A stretch of DNA of 64,000 bases from Ilyonectria destructans (GCA_020740775.1 JAHEWK010000001.1:7068001-7132000), one strand, 5' to 3'. Shown: positions 1-12,541, counted from the stretch's first letter. The notes: generated by a model from the letters alone, not told the origin. A program made the numbers and translations.

Positions 1-1725
1 ATGACAGCTAAGTACGGCGTCCCCTACTTCGCCAACTTCATCAACAGCGACTTGGACCCCGAAGACTTTCGATCAATGTGCTGTCGGCTCCGCCTCGACC
101 TCAGCAAATTGCACTGCAGAGTCGGTGGCCAGTATGGTGCGAGCCCGTTAACTGGCTCTATTGGAGTTGTCACGCTCAATCTGCCGAACCTTGCTTTCCG
201 ATCCAACGGGACGAAAGAGTCATTTTTTGCAGAAATATCCGAAACACTGCGGGTTGCCAAGGACTCACTTGAGATCAAGCGAAAGGTGGTGAATGGAAAT
301 TCTGCCTTGTATCCCTATGCAGCACACTATCTATCTGCCACGAAACACCGCACAGGATCACATTGGACCAATCACTTCAGTACTATTGGCGTCAACGGTA
401 TGAACGAAGCGCTAGTCGCCATCTTTGGCGAGGGTATCACTGAGCACAAGGAGTTCGCCCTTCAGACACTGGACTTTATCAAGGAGCGGCTTCAAGAGTT
501 CCAAAACGAAACTGGCAACCTCTATAATCTGGAGGCCAGTCCGGCAGAAAGCACCTGCTACAAGTTTGCCCGACGGGACAAGGAGCTTTTTCCGAGTCGC
601 ACCATCCCAACCTTCTACACCAACTCGACCATGCTCCCTGTAGACACGACCGAGGACCTCTTTGAAGCCCTTAGTCATCAGGAGGAGCTACAGTGCTCAT
701 ACACGGGCGGCACCGTTTTTCACGCCTTCTTGGGTGAGCGTTTGTCGAGCTGGAGGATGGCGAGAAACCTCGTCAGAATGTTGACAGAGCGTTACCGTGT
801 CCCGTATTTAACCCTCACGCCGACCTTTAGCATCTGCAAAACACATGGCTACATTGCAGGAGAGCAGCCACACTGCACTGTGTGCGCTGAAGAATGCCTT
901 GTGTACTCACGAATCGTTGGCTATTTCCGTCCCACTCGCGACTGGAACAAGGGCAAGACGGCCGAGTTTTCTATGCGAAAGACCTATCGTTATGAAATTG
1001 GTTCCATCGACGAGAAAGAGAAGGAGAAGAATAGGCTGCGGGAGCTGGAGAGCCAAGTCGCCGAGATCGTTGATTTGCCTGTGGCTGGGTACACAAAGTT
1101 GACTCTCAGTGACTGGCCCGGCAAGATGCAAGCCGCTATCATGTTCACATCTCGCTGCAACCTTTCATGCCCTTGGTGTCATAACGGGCCGCTCGTTCGT
1201 GGTGAGCGTGACAACTTCACGATCCTGGACATATTTCGCCACATCACGTCAACGCCACATAAGTCACTCGTCATATCAGGCGGTGAGCCGACCATCCACA
1301 AGGGCTTGGTCCCCTTCATGCGACTTCTCAATCAGGCGGGCGTGAGTATCAAGCTTGACAGCAACGGCACGTCGCCCGTGGTCTTGAGCCGCATATTCGC
1401 TGAGAAGCTTGTCGACTTTGTGGCTATGGATATCAAATGCGCCCTGGAGAACTACAAGAAGGTGACTGGCCGAAAGATAGCTCCAAAGGTTCTGGAGTCT
1501 AGCATTGCACTCATAAAAGAGAGCGGAGTGCCATATGAATTCCGCACTACAGTCGTGCCGTCGTTGGTGGATATGGAGGATCTCTTCGAAGCGAAACGGC
1601 TGGCTGGTGGGAAGTTGACGATGCAACGTTTCCGCAAGGGGGACAACAACTTGCACGAACAGTTTCGCGAGTGTCAGGAGCACACTGAGCAAGAATTCAA
1701 GACGATGGTTACGCAAGTAGCATAG
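1..1725 (+). CDS. nrdD-nrdG fusion: Anaerobic (class III) ribonucleotide reductase fused to its radical-SAM activase, 5'-truncated by window edge
   Basis: Reduces ribonucleotides to deoxyribonucleotides without oxygen by glycyl-radical chemistry; the fused activase makes the radical from S-adenosylmethionine. Residues 1-345 match the C-terminal half of NrdD: PYFANFINSDL, MCCRLRLD, LTGSIGVVTLNLP and STIGVNGMNEA are hallmark strings, C279/H282 with C292/C295 form the zinc site, and G307 in RIVGYFRP is the predicted glycyl radical site. Residues about 352-574 match NrdG, with the CX3CX2C iron-sulfur motif at C386, C390, C393 and ISGGEPT downstream. Complete NrdD proteins carry several hundred more N-terminal residues, so the Met at base 1 is probably internal and the gene continues upstream. 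No intron is seen here. Class III reductases are mainly bacterial, archaeal and phage enzymes; a fused copy beside intron-bearing fungal genes points to horizontal transfer. Identity is secure; activity is untested. Confidence 0.93.
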   Translation: MTAKYGVPYFANFINSDLDPEDFRSMCCRLRLDLSKLHCRVGGQYGASPLTGSIGVVTLNLPNLAFRSNGTKESFFAEISETLRVAKDSLEIKRKVVNGNSALYPYAAHYLSATKHRTGSHWTNHFSTIGVNGMNEALVAIFGEGITEHKEFALQTLDFIKERLQEFQNETGNLYNLEASPAESTCYKFARRDKELFPSRTIPTFYTNSTMLPVDTTEDLFEALSHQEELQCSYTGGTVFHAFLGERLSSWRMARNLVRMLTERYRVPYLTLTPTFSICKTHGYIAGEQPHCTVCAEECLVYSRIVGYFRPTRDWNKGKTAEFSMRKTYRYEIGSIDEKEKEKNRLRELESQVAEIVDLPVAGYTKLTLSDWPGKMQAAIMFTSRCNLSCPWCHNGPLVRGERDNFTILDIFRHITSTPHKSLVISGGEPTIHKGLVPFMRLLNQAGVSIKLDSNGTSPVVLSRIFAEKLVDFVAMDIKCALENYKKVTGRKIAPKVLESSIALIKESGVPYEFRTTVVPSLVDMEDLFEAKRLAGGKLTMQRFRKGDNNLHEQFRECQEHTEQEFKTMVTQVA

Positions 1726-3189
1726 GGAGAAAGATGGGACAAGGTTGCATTCTCTTGTATATTCTCATTCTCACTGGTAGATTTTAGCAATTTCAATGAT
1801 TTAAACAGTGCAGGGAATAAGTCGAGATTAAAAATCGTGTAAACCTGCAGTGCGGCTTTAATAATTTGCGCCCGAGCAAACAAAAATTTCGGAGCCAACA
1901 TCACTTTATCACCCGCTTTGGCTGTCTTGTTATACTTCAAAGTCTCGTGATATGTTTCAGTCTTCCTAATTACCCTGTCCCTTGGTGTCTTTGGAGAACG
2001 CAGCAACAACACCCTTAAAAGATGCCTACTTTATTATTCTCACACTCAAATTCGGCGGTCTAAGACTTTTATGCACTTGTTCACACTCGACTGCGCAGAG
2101 GGACACAAAGGATTTGACCTGATTGGCCGTCATACACGACAGCATAGAATGAACTTTCCTGGACCTGTTTGTGTTCAGAGGCAGGCCACACTTAATTCTC
2201 GACGAACAATAGGGTCGGTAGTAGATACACCGAAATGTGTTAACTACCGGTAATGCCAAGGACAAAGATCGACACTACCACAACTCGTATTGAAACGTGT
2301 ATTAATTTCCCGCCAATACAACCCCTGCAGAAATCGCGTAATCCAGACTTGAGACAAGAACGACAGAGGGGTAGCCCTCCACGGGAAATTGCCTTCCAGA
2401 ATCAGCCGACCATGTGTTCCTTTACTAGGGCAGTACTCACGTTTACATGTTTCCCCGCGCACAATAGCGGCGCGGTTCCTGTCAAAACTGGCTCGGCGTG
2501 AGCCGGACAGGCTCGTTCGGAACTTTCGGGTGAGTAGTTTCCGATGGAACGTTTCAGGCGGCGCTAAGCCTTTAAGCTTAAACCTTAACCGTTTCTTGTC
2601 GGTGGATTCAACTGAAGTAATGACCCGTTTGGTAAAATTGAGGACAGCTTAGAGTACCATCGGCAAGTGGTAGATGTTTCGTTATAGAAGCAAATAGGGC
2701 TAGTGCTGCTCAACTGGGCTAAGGCGGATGTAAAATCGAGCGTTTGAATCAGTGTTCCTGTCGGAGTAATAGAATGTCGGGTGAGTATAAACGGATTAGA
2801 CTTGGACACATCACTACCCATTCGAGGCTGGGGTTGGACATGTCTCCACATCGGATAACAGAACCTATCACGACTGTGCTACTTCTGAGAGCTAATGTAC
2901 TTAAAAGGATAGAACGGAGCCTCGATGTCCGGGGTAGATATGGATTGTCACTAAAAGTCCACCACGGAATTTCTCCGCTGCCGTTCCGTGGATATATTGA
3001 CATGGGCTTCATACCATGCTGCTGACATGATGTGTATTTAACATTGAAGCTAGCAGACCACAGTCCCCCACTCATTTAACGCAATATAAGGAACCTGCTT
3101 CACCCTCCCTTGAAACGGAAGGGAATCACGACCACCGCCTGATCCTGCATTCTTCATTCTCTCGCACAAAGCGCAAGAGAAACGCAGCC
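1726..3189. other. Intergenic region, no gene seen
   Basis: About 1.46 kb between the reductase fusion and the secreted beta-helix gene. Open frames on both strands are short and resemble no family I know. The last part must contain the promoter of the downstream gene. Confidence 0.6.
3085..3090 (+). promoter_or_regulatory. Putative TATA box of the beta-helix gene
   Basis: TATAAG lies 105 bp upstream of the ATG at 3190, a usual distance in filamentous fungi. Position and motif only. Confidence 0.4.
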
Positions 3190-4254
3190 ATGATCAACCC
3201 ACTTTCCCTCACGGCAGTGCTCGCACTTGTCTCCCTCGTCCAGGCCCAGTGTGGCTCTGGCACACCGCATGCCAAAGTGACTGGCTCGGGCTCTTCTTTC
3301 ACCGCCACCAGAGGCTCAAGCTCGGTGTACTCAGGCTCTGACTACCGCGCCGCCATCCAGGCCGCGCTCGACTCCATTAGCAGCGGCCAACGAGTCTCCG
3401 TGATGGCTTCCGGCTCCATCGGTGCCAGCACCCTCACCATTACCAGCGGCAAGATCTTTGAAGGCTGTGGTACCATCGACGTTACCCTGAGGAGTGGACG
3501 CGGTGCCATCGAGTCCACAGACACTGCGGGCGTTCAAATTCCGTACCTCACCATGACTGGCAACCCGTATTTCGGCTTGCGATTCTCTGGCACCCAAAAC
3601 CTGGTCTTGGGCAAGATCACCATGAACCTAAGCGGCGGCATGGGCATTCGATTCGACCGTGACAGAGCCGCAAACTCCAACGTCAAAATGGATGTTATCA
3701 CCGTTACCGGAGCGAGCAGCCACGCTGTTGAGACCTGGAACATTAACGGTCTCCAAATTAATCAGGTTATCGCTAGAAATGTCGGCGAGTCTGGTTTGCT
3801 TCTCCAGAACACCAGAGATGCGCGGGTTGGGCTTGTCGATGGTAACAACGTTGGCGCAGGAACTGGGTACGGAACCTTGCGTTTTGCCAACAAGAATGGC
3901 GACCGTGGCAATGGAAACTACCAGACCAATGTTTACATCGACAAGGTTGTCTCTCGTGGTGGCGGTCGTGGTGTCTTTTGCGTCTCGGAATCCGGAGGCG
4001 CAGAGATCAAGAGTGTCGACCTCGCAAGCAACGGCAACAACGCTATTCTTATTGAGAACTGCTACAACGTTTCTATTCTTGGCGGTACCGTCAACGGAGG
4101 AGGAGAGGTTCGTCTCGCAGCCCGCACCGAATTTGCGAATAACCGCGATATCTCCATCACCTTGAAAGTGGATAACAACTCCGTTCGGGAGTCCCCATGC
4201 GGCGAAAACACTACATGGAAGCTCACTGGCAATGCCAAGCAAAGCATTTGCTAA
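3190..4254 (+). CDS. Secreted right-handed parallel beta-helix protein (pectate-lyase-like fold)
   Basis: A single-exon protein of 354 residues. Residues 1-19 are a typical signal peptide (hydrophobic run ending VSLVQA before QCGSG), so it should be secreted. The mature part is rich in Gly, Asn, Val and Ile with repeating short strands such as GLLLQNTRDARV, NAILIENCYNVSILGG and GVFCVSESGGAEIKSVD, spaced about 20-25 residues as expected for coils of a parallel beta-helix. Cysteines near both ends (CGSG, CGENTTW, SIC) suggest disulfides. Pectate/pectin lyases, polygalacturonases and alginate lyases share this fold, but I see no diagnostic catalytic motif, so the substrate is open. Plant or algal polysaccharide cleavage is the family-level guess. 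The start is the only sensible ATG before the signal peptide. Confidence 0.8.
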   Translation: MINPLSLTAVLALVSLVQAQCGSGTPHAKVTGSGSSFTATRGSSSVYSGSDYRAAIQAALDSISSGQRVSVMASGSIGASTLTITSGKIFEGCGTIDVTLRSGRGAIESTDTAGVQIPYLTMTGNPYFGLRFSGTQNLVLGKITMNLSGGMGIRFDRDRAANSNVKMDVITVTGASSHAVETWNINGLQINQVIARNVGESGLLLQNTRDARVGLVDGNNVGAGTGYGTLRFANKNGDRGNGNYQTNVYIDKVVSRGGGRGVFCVSESGGAEIKSVDLASNGNNAILIENCYNVSILGGTVNGGGEVRLAARTEFANNRDISITLKVDNNSVRESPCGENTTWKLTGNAKQSIC

Positions 4255-4815
4255 GTATGGAGAGTCGTAATCAGGCCTGTTTTAAACTTCGTGAACAATT
4301 TTATATGGAAAGTGCACCGTTCTGTGCCAGGCATTTCTGAATCCCCAACAACCAATTTGTTTTATCCTTTGTTTGACGTTGTGAAATCTTTGGACCTCAC
4401 TTAAACTGCCATGCAGGAATGGTCATATTTGCGCTCAGGGCTGCATTAAAAATTCTCACTGACTCTCTTCCGCTTGGTAATGACATAGGTGAATGGTTCA
4501 ATGTCCCATCTGATGTGCAAGTGGGAGACATGTACGTGCATCTCTCATCATTGTGGTGCACTGGTGACTTTGGTGAATCACTAACAATTGTGATGACTTG
4601 CTAATGAGTCGATTGGATTCATGTTGATACGACAAAGCAAGAAGTCCGTCACGAGGGTTGCGCCATCACATTGTCTAATTACATAGTTCGGAATAATAAT
4701 TCCATCTAAAGACCATCGAAACTCTTCAAAACATTGCCCAAGTCCATTGAAGCCCATCAAACCATATTTGGAAGTCTCTTCTCTATAATCGCAAGTTAAG
4801 TCACAGGTACCCCAG
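4255..4815. other. Intergenic region between convergent genes
   Basis: About 560 bp of 3' flank for both neighbours. No coding signal or repeat recognised. Confidence 0.5.
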
Positions 4816-7800
4816 CTAGTTGAGCCCCAAGCAAAATGGCAGGAAGAAGGCACTGCACATTTGGATCGCCAGTGGCACAATAGCAATAGTAGCAGTAGAG
4901 TGAGGACCAGGCGCGATAGTCCAGCCCCAAGGTGCTCCAATGGCCATGTAAATCATACCTATAATGTCCAGTCAGCATATGAAGGTAAAACGTCTCCTGT
5001 GAGAAGTACTTACCACCGGTGAGAATTAGGCAGATTGCCCACGTGTACTTGAACGTCTTGACCATCTTGTCTAGGCCAATTGAGAAACCTGTTGGTCCAA
5101 CCTCTTTGGCCGTAGATGCCCACTCAATGTCAATGGAAAAAGCGTGGCATAACAATGCCTTGGCACAGTTGAGACTGATGCCGCCAAAGAAGATGATCAA
5201 AAAGGGAAGCCATTTGACAGACTCCCACAGCGCCTTCCAGAAGGGGGCTTCATTCATCCTACGACGGAGCACGCTGAAGGTGATCGAACCGAAGCCGTTG
5301 AAGACGACAACGAGGGAAATCCAGATGCCCCAGGAAGGCTGGTAGACATGATCAATTTCGTCTGGGAAGAGGCCGATGACGAAGTAGTTCACAATAGTGA
5401 GCATCATGCCCGAGCCAATGGCATAGTCTAACACTATTAGTATGTAGGGAGAATTGAGATGGAGGCGGCGTTGAACTTACATGTGAAAATGTAGGCGACG
5501 ATGGTAATCTTACTGGTGATCGGAATGTTGCTCCACAGGAAACGGAGAAATAGCCTTGTAACAGGACCTTTGTAGATCCATTTATAGCTGTCGCAGGTTA
5601 GCAGTGGACTACAGCAAGAATTCCCATGGACCTACAAAGGGTGGAACACAAGTTCATTGCATCCATAAGCATACTTCTCCCATCGCGTCAACTCATCGTA
5701 GAGTGTCAGAGACACGCCCTCTTTGAACTCGCCGTTGTGATAGGTCGCAAGACGGACTGTCATACCCGCCATCTGAAGACGCAAACTAATATCAAAGTCC
5801 TCAGAGACGTGGGCATCGGACCACCATTTTGTCTGTCCGTCAGAGCGATCGACAAATGCAATACTTTGGATAGCTTTCCAGCGAAGAATTGCATTGTGGC
5901 CAACAAAGGGGGCAACGTCACCGCTGCCAACACCGTACCTGATGGCAGTGTAGACGACATTGGTGAAATAGGTGACTGCATCGTGTCAGGGGCTTATTGC
6001 GTCGTTTGTGATAAAGATCTGCACTTACTTCCATTCTCGAAGAGGTTATGGGCAACTTGCATAACTCCAGAGCCATGTTGAAGAATTGCAACTTCAGGGC
6101 TCTCATGCATCTCCAAAGCGGCATAGAGGAGGCAGTCAACTGGGACTCGAGTGTCACAATCGATTCTACTGTGTGTTAGTAAGGCTCAAAAGTTGGGTTT
6201 TGGGTGAACCTTACATAAGAATCAGTTCACCAATGCGAATGTTCCCATCAGCCCCTGTCTTAGTTAGTATAGGCGTCGTTATCAAGTAAGCATGGAAGAG
6301 AGTACATACAAGTTCGGCCTTCGTCCTCGGCAAGTATGTTTTGCAGGGCTTGTTGATAGATTTCCTCGTCTTCATCAACCGTCAAGTCGGCATCAGCACA
6401 GCCACGTCTCTCGCACTCTACACTCATTAGACAGCTCATCTCATCCTCAACCCGGTTTGAGAATGCCAGACCGTAGTTCATGTTACTGGCCTTCTTGAAC
6501 TTGCCCTTGCGCTCAAAACCGAGGTGGTTAGCCATATCCTGAGGTGTGAGTGGAACCTTCTCTTCCCCCTCCTTAGCAGCTGCAGACTTCTTCTTTACAA
6601 TCTTCCTGTTGGGAAGGCGAGCTGTGTATCCAATGTCATTTTCGCGGTAGTACTGCTTTCGGGCCTCTGCAAGCTCCGTATGGATGCATTGCATACCATC
6701 GTCGTTGATGAACACGGATGCGGTACCACCTTGCTCTTCGTAATGCTGAATAGCGGCCATGACACTAACCATGGTGGGTACAATGACACTATAAAATAGT
6801 TAGTTATGTAGTTAGAGCAAGGCTTAGATATCAGCGCACCCTTTGAGGCCTTCTTTGTAGACAGGCATCTGAATCGTTATGTGCGGGAGCTCATAATTGG
6901 CGTGCCTTTTCGGGTTGGGCTTGATAGCTATGAATGTTAGCCCGGACGAAACCGACAATGCAGATGAGTCGGGACCAACCGGAGTGAAACTTTGAATTTT
7001 TCAAACACGAGCTGACAGGTGCCAAGATTTGGAAGAAGCCGGTGACAAGATTGATGAAGAAGAACTGAAGCATATAAGCTAATACGCTCATACTTAAACG
7101 AAGAAGACGTTTCTTACCAGTGAGAACAAGGCCAGGGGAGGGATTGTCGCGGCCTAAGGCACCATCAGTATCTGCATTACATGCGTTAATTGTCCAACAT
7201 ACGAGAGCAAACCGTAGTTTCCCACCATCCCACATGAACTGGTTCAGCAACTGTCCATCGTCAGCACAATCATACCCCCACCTTATGATATGGGAATACA
7301 TACCTTCGAGACAGCAAGACTCTGCGTGACGATAACTAGCATGATGGCGAGACCAATCTTGAACGCGTGAATGCGTAGTCTAGGTCGAGGAGGCACGGCA
7401 GATTCAACATCTTCATCATCTCCCTCCTCCAGGGCCACGGCCTTTTTGTAAACCTCATTCTTCTCGTCTATTCCGCCACGGACAACAGGCTCTGAGTACT
7501 GGCGCCGATGGGGTTGCGGAGCGACTGACGATCGTCTCGAGGTGCGTCGCGTATTGGATTCGGTATCGGGATTGAAGCTCTATGGTTGATAAGACAATGT
7601 TCCTTTCTGTGAGCGATGTACTTACTAGACCTAGAAGCTGCGTCTCAATGTCGTGGCCTAAATTCACGATGGTCCTTGGGTCGTTAGACCAAACCAACAT
7701 AACGCGTTCCCTGACGACAATACAAGCCCGAGAGATAATGGTAAGACTTGGGTGGACCTCCTCGAGTGATTCAACGATCGGTATCTTCGTCCCCGTAGCC

Positions 7801-8344
7801 CCAATCACAAGCTGTCTTTGGCCGGGTTGGATGGAATCGATGATGCTAGGCAAGACCTCAGATGACATAGACATGACGGCATTGTTGTCAATCCTGGCTA
7901 TGGCGAGTGCCAGGAGGGGATTGACATCAGCAGGTTGAAAGACATAATCGTCGTCTGCGGTCTTGACAGCGACACACGTCTCGTTGAAACCATTGACCAC
8001 CGATTGCCTCTCAGGTTCGTCAAATAAGCCAAGAAGGGTCGCGCGCCGAGATAGGTATTTAGCAACCTGGGTGATTTAAAGCGTTAGAACTCACTCTGGG
8101 GAAGACGCAGAATCATACATACCATGCCAGGCTCTTCCAATGTAGCTTCATGGAGGGAGGCAGCCCTGGAATTAGCACGAGAGTTTGAAGTGCTCATGAA
8201 CTGCTGAGACAGCGGTCGAAGTGACTTGGGCCGGCTTGAGTGCAAGTCGCCCTGACTTCCCAGGACACCAATGTCATCCATTTCGCCAATGACCTCGGCC
8301 GTGGAGAGCTGATCTAGCCTCTTGGACGACTCAGGGGTATCCAT
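4816..8344 (-). CDS. Fungal GT2-family membrane glycosyltransferase (processive, cellulose/chitin-synthase-like), multi-exon
   Basis: Predicted plasma-membrane glycosyltransferase that would extend a polysaccharide from a nucleotide sugar. The first exons are 8344-8123, 8066-7626 and 7579-7304; the stop is TAG at 4818-4816, after at least nine exons. Order: a Ser-rich cytosolic N-terminus, a conserved soluble segment (IGATGTKIPIVESLEE), a first helix (GLAIMLVIVTQSLAV), then the GT2 core with LPHITIQMPVYKEGLKG, FINDDGMQ, IDCDTRVP (the DxD-type motif) and SEDFDISLRLQMAGM (acid of the catalytic base region), and finally several C-terminal membrane helices. RWEKYAYGC sits where processive enzymes carry QxxRW, so that motif is altered. 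Conserved family members are common in ascomycetes but I know of no assigned product. Exon joins keep the frame; boundaries in the middle are inferred from conserved peptide order. Confidence 0.85.
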
Positions 8345-10637
8345 CGTTTTGGGGGACTTCTGATGGACGAGCTCTACCAGAACAACTCAAGAAATATTAT
8401 TCGATGGGACATGAGGAGTATAGGAAGAACCAGAAAAATGAAGAGAGATTACAAGCCCAGATTTATGGTGCAGATGGCCCCTTGAGGCACCCAGACCAAG
8501 AAGTCCAAACAGCGACGGTGGAGAGAAGGCCCATGGTGGTGACCCAGGCCGACCAGAGATCTAGACCAGCGCTCTGGACCCTTGATTTTACACGAAGCTA
8601 ATATTCAACTATTGAAGGTGGCTTGGAGAGGACAAGAGCAGAGATAACGGCCAAACTGAGCGTATCCGCTGGTAAGGTGAGATGATGTGGCAAGTCTAAC
8701 TTGAATCGTGGACACAAGTTTGGAGCCCAAAATCACAGCCTCAAAATAGCGCCTGGGATTTGACGCTATTCCAACCGGTGCTGTTGGTCTTGGTGGTGTT
8801 TAGGACGAGCTGAAAGATGCAAAGCTGTCTCCGGTGGAACGACTTTCCAGACTATTGTTTTGATAGCAGATGTCGTCAGAGATAGCCATACCACGATCCT
8901 GGTACGTACGACTTGATACGACATGCGACTGAGATGCCACTATTGAAAGGTGGCGCACAGCTGCTGGTCTTGCAAACAAACCGAGCCGACCGGGGTGGGT
9001 TGAGCTGATACGACGAGAGTGTGGACGACGTTTTGGAGCCTGCGGCGGCAACGGCACATCGGCACTGGAGGTTTAGCGCTATCATCGTAGAATCGGTGCA
9101 AGGGTAGGTGTGACGATGTATTGGCCCAAGGTCAATGGAGTGGGATCCAGGGTATCAAGCTGGAATAGATTATTGATACCGGAGGCGTCTACGAGATGAT
9201 GGTTGTTGGAGTATACCGCAGCTACGACCTACAGAACTATCCAACTTGCATGATCAAACAAAGAGGTAGACGCCCGTGTCTCATCTCGGTAAAATAAAGG
9301 ACCAACACGTTGGTCATTATCAGTGCAGTGGGCTAATCTACTGGGTCAAGCACGACATACTTGGCGAGCCCAAGGAGCCGAAACAGTGAAGAGATTGCTT
9401 TACAAAGGGGGACTCGGATCAAGTCGGCTACTTCGATATGTTTAAATGTCCGAAAAGGGACCAGAAATCAATGCAATGACTCGGCTTAGATACCCAAACC
9501 AGCAACGAGATGCTCAAAACGGCCTCATCAAGGCTGTGGCTGACTGAAGATAAGAAAACGCCAAGCCCACTCATTCAGGGCGAGACAGAGAGATGCTAGC
9601 ACTGATTCCGAATACGCTAAAGAAACAACACCCGTTCCGGTCTACCGGTCCGGTACATAGCGTGGACATCGCGCCAACGTAAAAGTCTTGTTAGCGTGCC
9701 GCTGGTCGTAACGCCGAGACCCATGTCCCTCAATCGATTTCAATGTATCTCCATGTATCTTCGCCAAGACACCAGAGACTACCGTTTTGATCTGGCATGA
9801 TGGACAATAACCAGCTGGATCATCCTGGTCAATAGATCTAGCTGCTAGAGAGCCGCAGGTGGAATTCCGGTGGCACACCGCCAAAGTCAGTCCACACGAT
9901 AAAACTCCAACCCCTGCGTGAAGCCTGACCCTATCGTTAGATTGCTATCGATACGAGCGTAATGGAGCGGCTGGCTCGGAACGCCGACGCCGTTGTCGTT
10001 ATCACAGGCCGCAGGTTGGGTCAGCCACCCTTGCTAACAGAGGCCCCGGTTTAGGAGCTTATGATTTCAGCTACACCTCCAAGCAAAGCCGGCGCAGCGC
10101 CACTATCGGTAGAACCCGCTCCCTGATTTAAAGGTGCGATAGAAGGTTCGTTTGGTTGGTGGCTTACGCGCTATTTTGGGAGGTTTTCACGACGAGGACA
10201 GAGCGATATCCCAATTCAAACATCGGCTTCGTGTAACCGAATGACGGCCGCCCCGGTACAATTTCATCTACGAGCGTGGACTTATTGATGGTGGCTTGCC
10301 ATTCTAGACTATCGAAGTTGGCTGATTATCAATCCCAGCAGCGTGGTTTACGAGGCCAAGCCGTCCAACGGTTCCATCAGGCCGAGACTTTACTCCGTAG
10401 CCACAGGATAACTGGCTAGCGTCTCTCTGCCGATGGTGGTGGTGTTCTGAAGCGGGTAATTCGGTGGTTTGGTTTCCGACACTTATATCATTGTTCTGCA
10501 GCGTATTCGCGCAATCACCTAGCGAATCCCTTATACTGCATCGTTTTGGTTCTTCCTCTGTCTCTCGTCACTACCTCTTCCAATTTCCCGTTTACCTACC
10601 AGTCCCTGCGAGCAGTCATTTTCTCTACTCGGCCACC
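8345..10637. other. Long intergenic region between divergent genes, no gene seen
   Basis: About 2.3 kb separating the GT2 and GH16 starts. It is not strongly AT-biased and contains no repeat I can recognise. Frames up to about 85 codons occur, but none shows family motifs. It must hold both promoters and 5' leaders. Confidence 0.5.
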
Positions 10638-12541
10638 ATGGCGGTTCGAACCCAGATTGCCACCGTGGGCAACAGGGGACGACATTCAAGCAACCCTTCA
10701 GATCCCTTCAACCTTGGAAGACCTGGAGGGTCCATTATGGATCCAACAGCCCCAAACCCCTTCGCAACCCCCGATTTTGTCACGCCCGCACCTTCGGCCC
10801 CTTCACAAAGTTCGAGATCATCGGGCTACTTTCCCAAAGGCAAGCCACCTAGACGTATATTCCATGCCTTGGTACAATTTCTGACACTGCCAATACAGTA
10901 TCGGCACCTCGAAGGCGCTTCAAGAGTTCGCGTCTTGTTGGGGAGTATGGGGACCCGACCCATTGAGCATGATTCATACTAACTGGCAATAACATAGATT
11001 CGAGAAGCCTTGGCTCGAAGAGAGCAAACGGACGATCGATTGGGACGCTGTCATCCTTTACACCTGCGTTTTGGCAGGCCTCGGTACGATTCCCTTGGCT
11101 TCACCACAAAACCAGTCGGTGTTCTAACCTTGCACAGGCATCTCGGCCGTCATCTGCTGGCTCAATGTCAGAAACATCCCCAACCCCGAGGTATGTCACC
11201 CTTGTATTGAATCTAGAAATAAATGTGTTCTGACATAGTTTCCAGTACTGTTTAGTCCTCGAAGACAATTTCGAGACCTTCGACACAGACGTTTGGGGCC
11301 ATGAAGTGCAAATGAATGGATTCGGGTAGGGCATTGCTCCGCATATTTTAATCTTGGATAATACAGCGGGCTGATCTTTCATAGCACCGGGTCCTTCGAC
11401 TGGACCACTACAGACCCTGCCAACTCCTACGTTGATGCACGGGGTCTCCACATTGTTCCCACCTTGACTCTTGAGAGCACCGACATCACATATAAGCAAC
11501 TGACTAATGGGTAAGAACACCACTCTGCCTTTCCTCCTCACACATCACTAATCTACCCGCAGATACACTGTCAATTTGACCAAAGATGGCACCTGCACAA
11601 GCCGTGAGCAGCGCGTCTCCACCGTCGCCGGCATAAGTCAGCCATGTTCCGCAAAAAGCAACTCGACCAAAGGCACAATCATCAATCCTGTGCGTTCCGC
11701 TCGTCTTACAACTGCAGGCAAAAAAACGATCAAGTACGGCCGCGTCGAGGTAGTGGCTAAGATGCCCCGCGGAGACTGGATGTGGCCTGCCATCTGGATG
11801 ATGCCGCAGGACTCAGTGTACGGCGATTGGCCACGGAGCGGAGAGATTGACATTGCTGAGCTGCGCGGTAACGATGCGGAAGAATACCCTCTTGGAAACA
11901 ACATCGTCAGTTCAGCACTGCATTGGGGTACGTCTTATACGGACGATGCTTGGAACAAAAGTGCTGGTGAATGGGGTGGTAAGAGGACAAAGTATTCGGA
12001 CGACTTCCACCTCTATTCGCTGGAGTGGTCGGAGAAGTACCTGTTTACCTGGCTGGACGGGCGACTACGCGTAAGTGGTTTGAGAGTCATACCCGCATGG
12101 AATCTTGGCTAACCATACCTTGCAGCAAATCATATTTTTCGACTTCAAGAAGAACAAAAACATGTGGACATTTGGAGAGTTCTGGAAGTCTCCTGTCAAC
12201 GGCACATTCAAGGATCCTTGGAGCCAAACGGGCAGATCCAACACTCCATTTGACCAGGAATTCTATCTCATCCTCAACGTTGCAGTTGGAGGAACAGGGG
12301 GCTGGTTTCCGTACGTACTAATTCCCTCGAATCTCCCCTTTTGAACGGCGATGGTGTGGAGTCAAAGCTGATGGTACAACACAGAGATGGCATGGGTCAA
12401 AAGCCTTGGTCTGATAAAGGCGATACCCCCATGAGAGACTTTTGGCAGGCTAACAGCACTTGGCTGCCGAGCTGGGGCCCGGTGGAAGACCGGGGCATGA
12501 TAGTGAAGTCAGTGAAGATGTGGCAGGAGGGGGCATGCTAA
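10638..12541 (+). CDS. GH16 beta-glucanase/transglycosidase with N-terminal membrane anchor
   Basis: Cell-wall glucan-active enzyme of the fungal GH16 group. The ATG at 10638 sits in a near-ideal GCCACCATGG context. Exons join in frame through short introns, for example 10852-10896 and the one ending just before LRQIIFFDF. Order: a Ser/Pro-rich cytosolic tail of about 100 residues, one transmembrane segment (AVILYTCVLAGLGISAVICW), then a lumenal or extracellular GH16 domain starting CLVLEDNFETFDTDVWGHE. The catalytic motif SGEIDIAELRG has nucleophile Glu, assisting Asp and acid/base Glu all present. MPRGDWMWPAIWMMP and FDQEFYLILNVAVGGTGGW are family strings. A type II topology is typical of fungal wall-remodelling GH16 proteins. 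The precise beta-1,3 or beta-1,6 specificity is not determinable. An in-frame upstream ATG exists but would add an unlikely leader. Confidence 0.9.

Noticed and set aside
3628..4242. Long minus-strand frame of 204 codons
   Set aside because: Shadow of the beta-helix gene; composition follows the other strand's codon bias.
10464..10637. Longer N-terminus for the GH16 protein, with a hydrophobic start
   Set aside because: Probably the 5' leader; the ATG at 10638 has an ideal context and leads into the expected cytosolic tail and membrane anchor.
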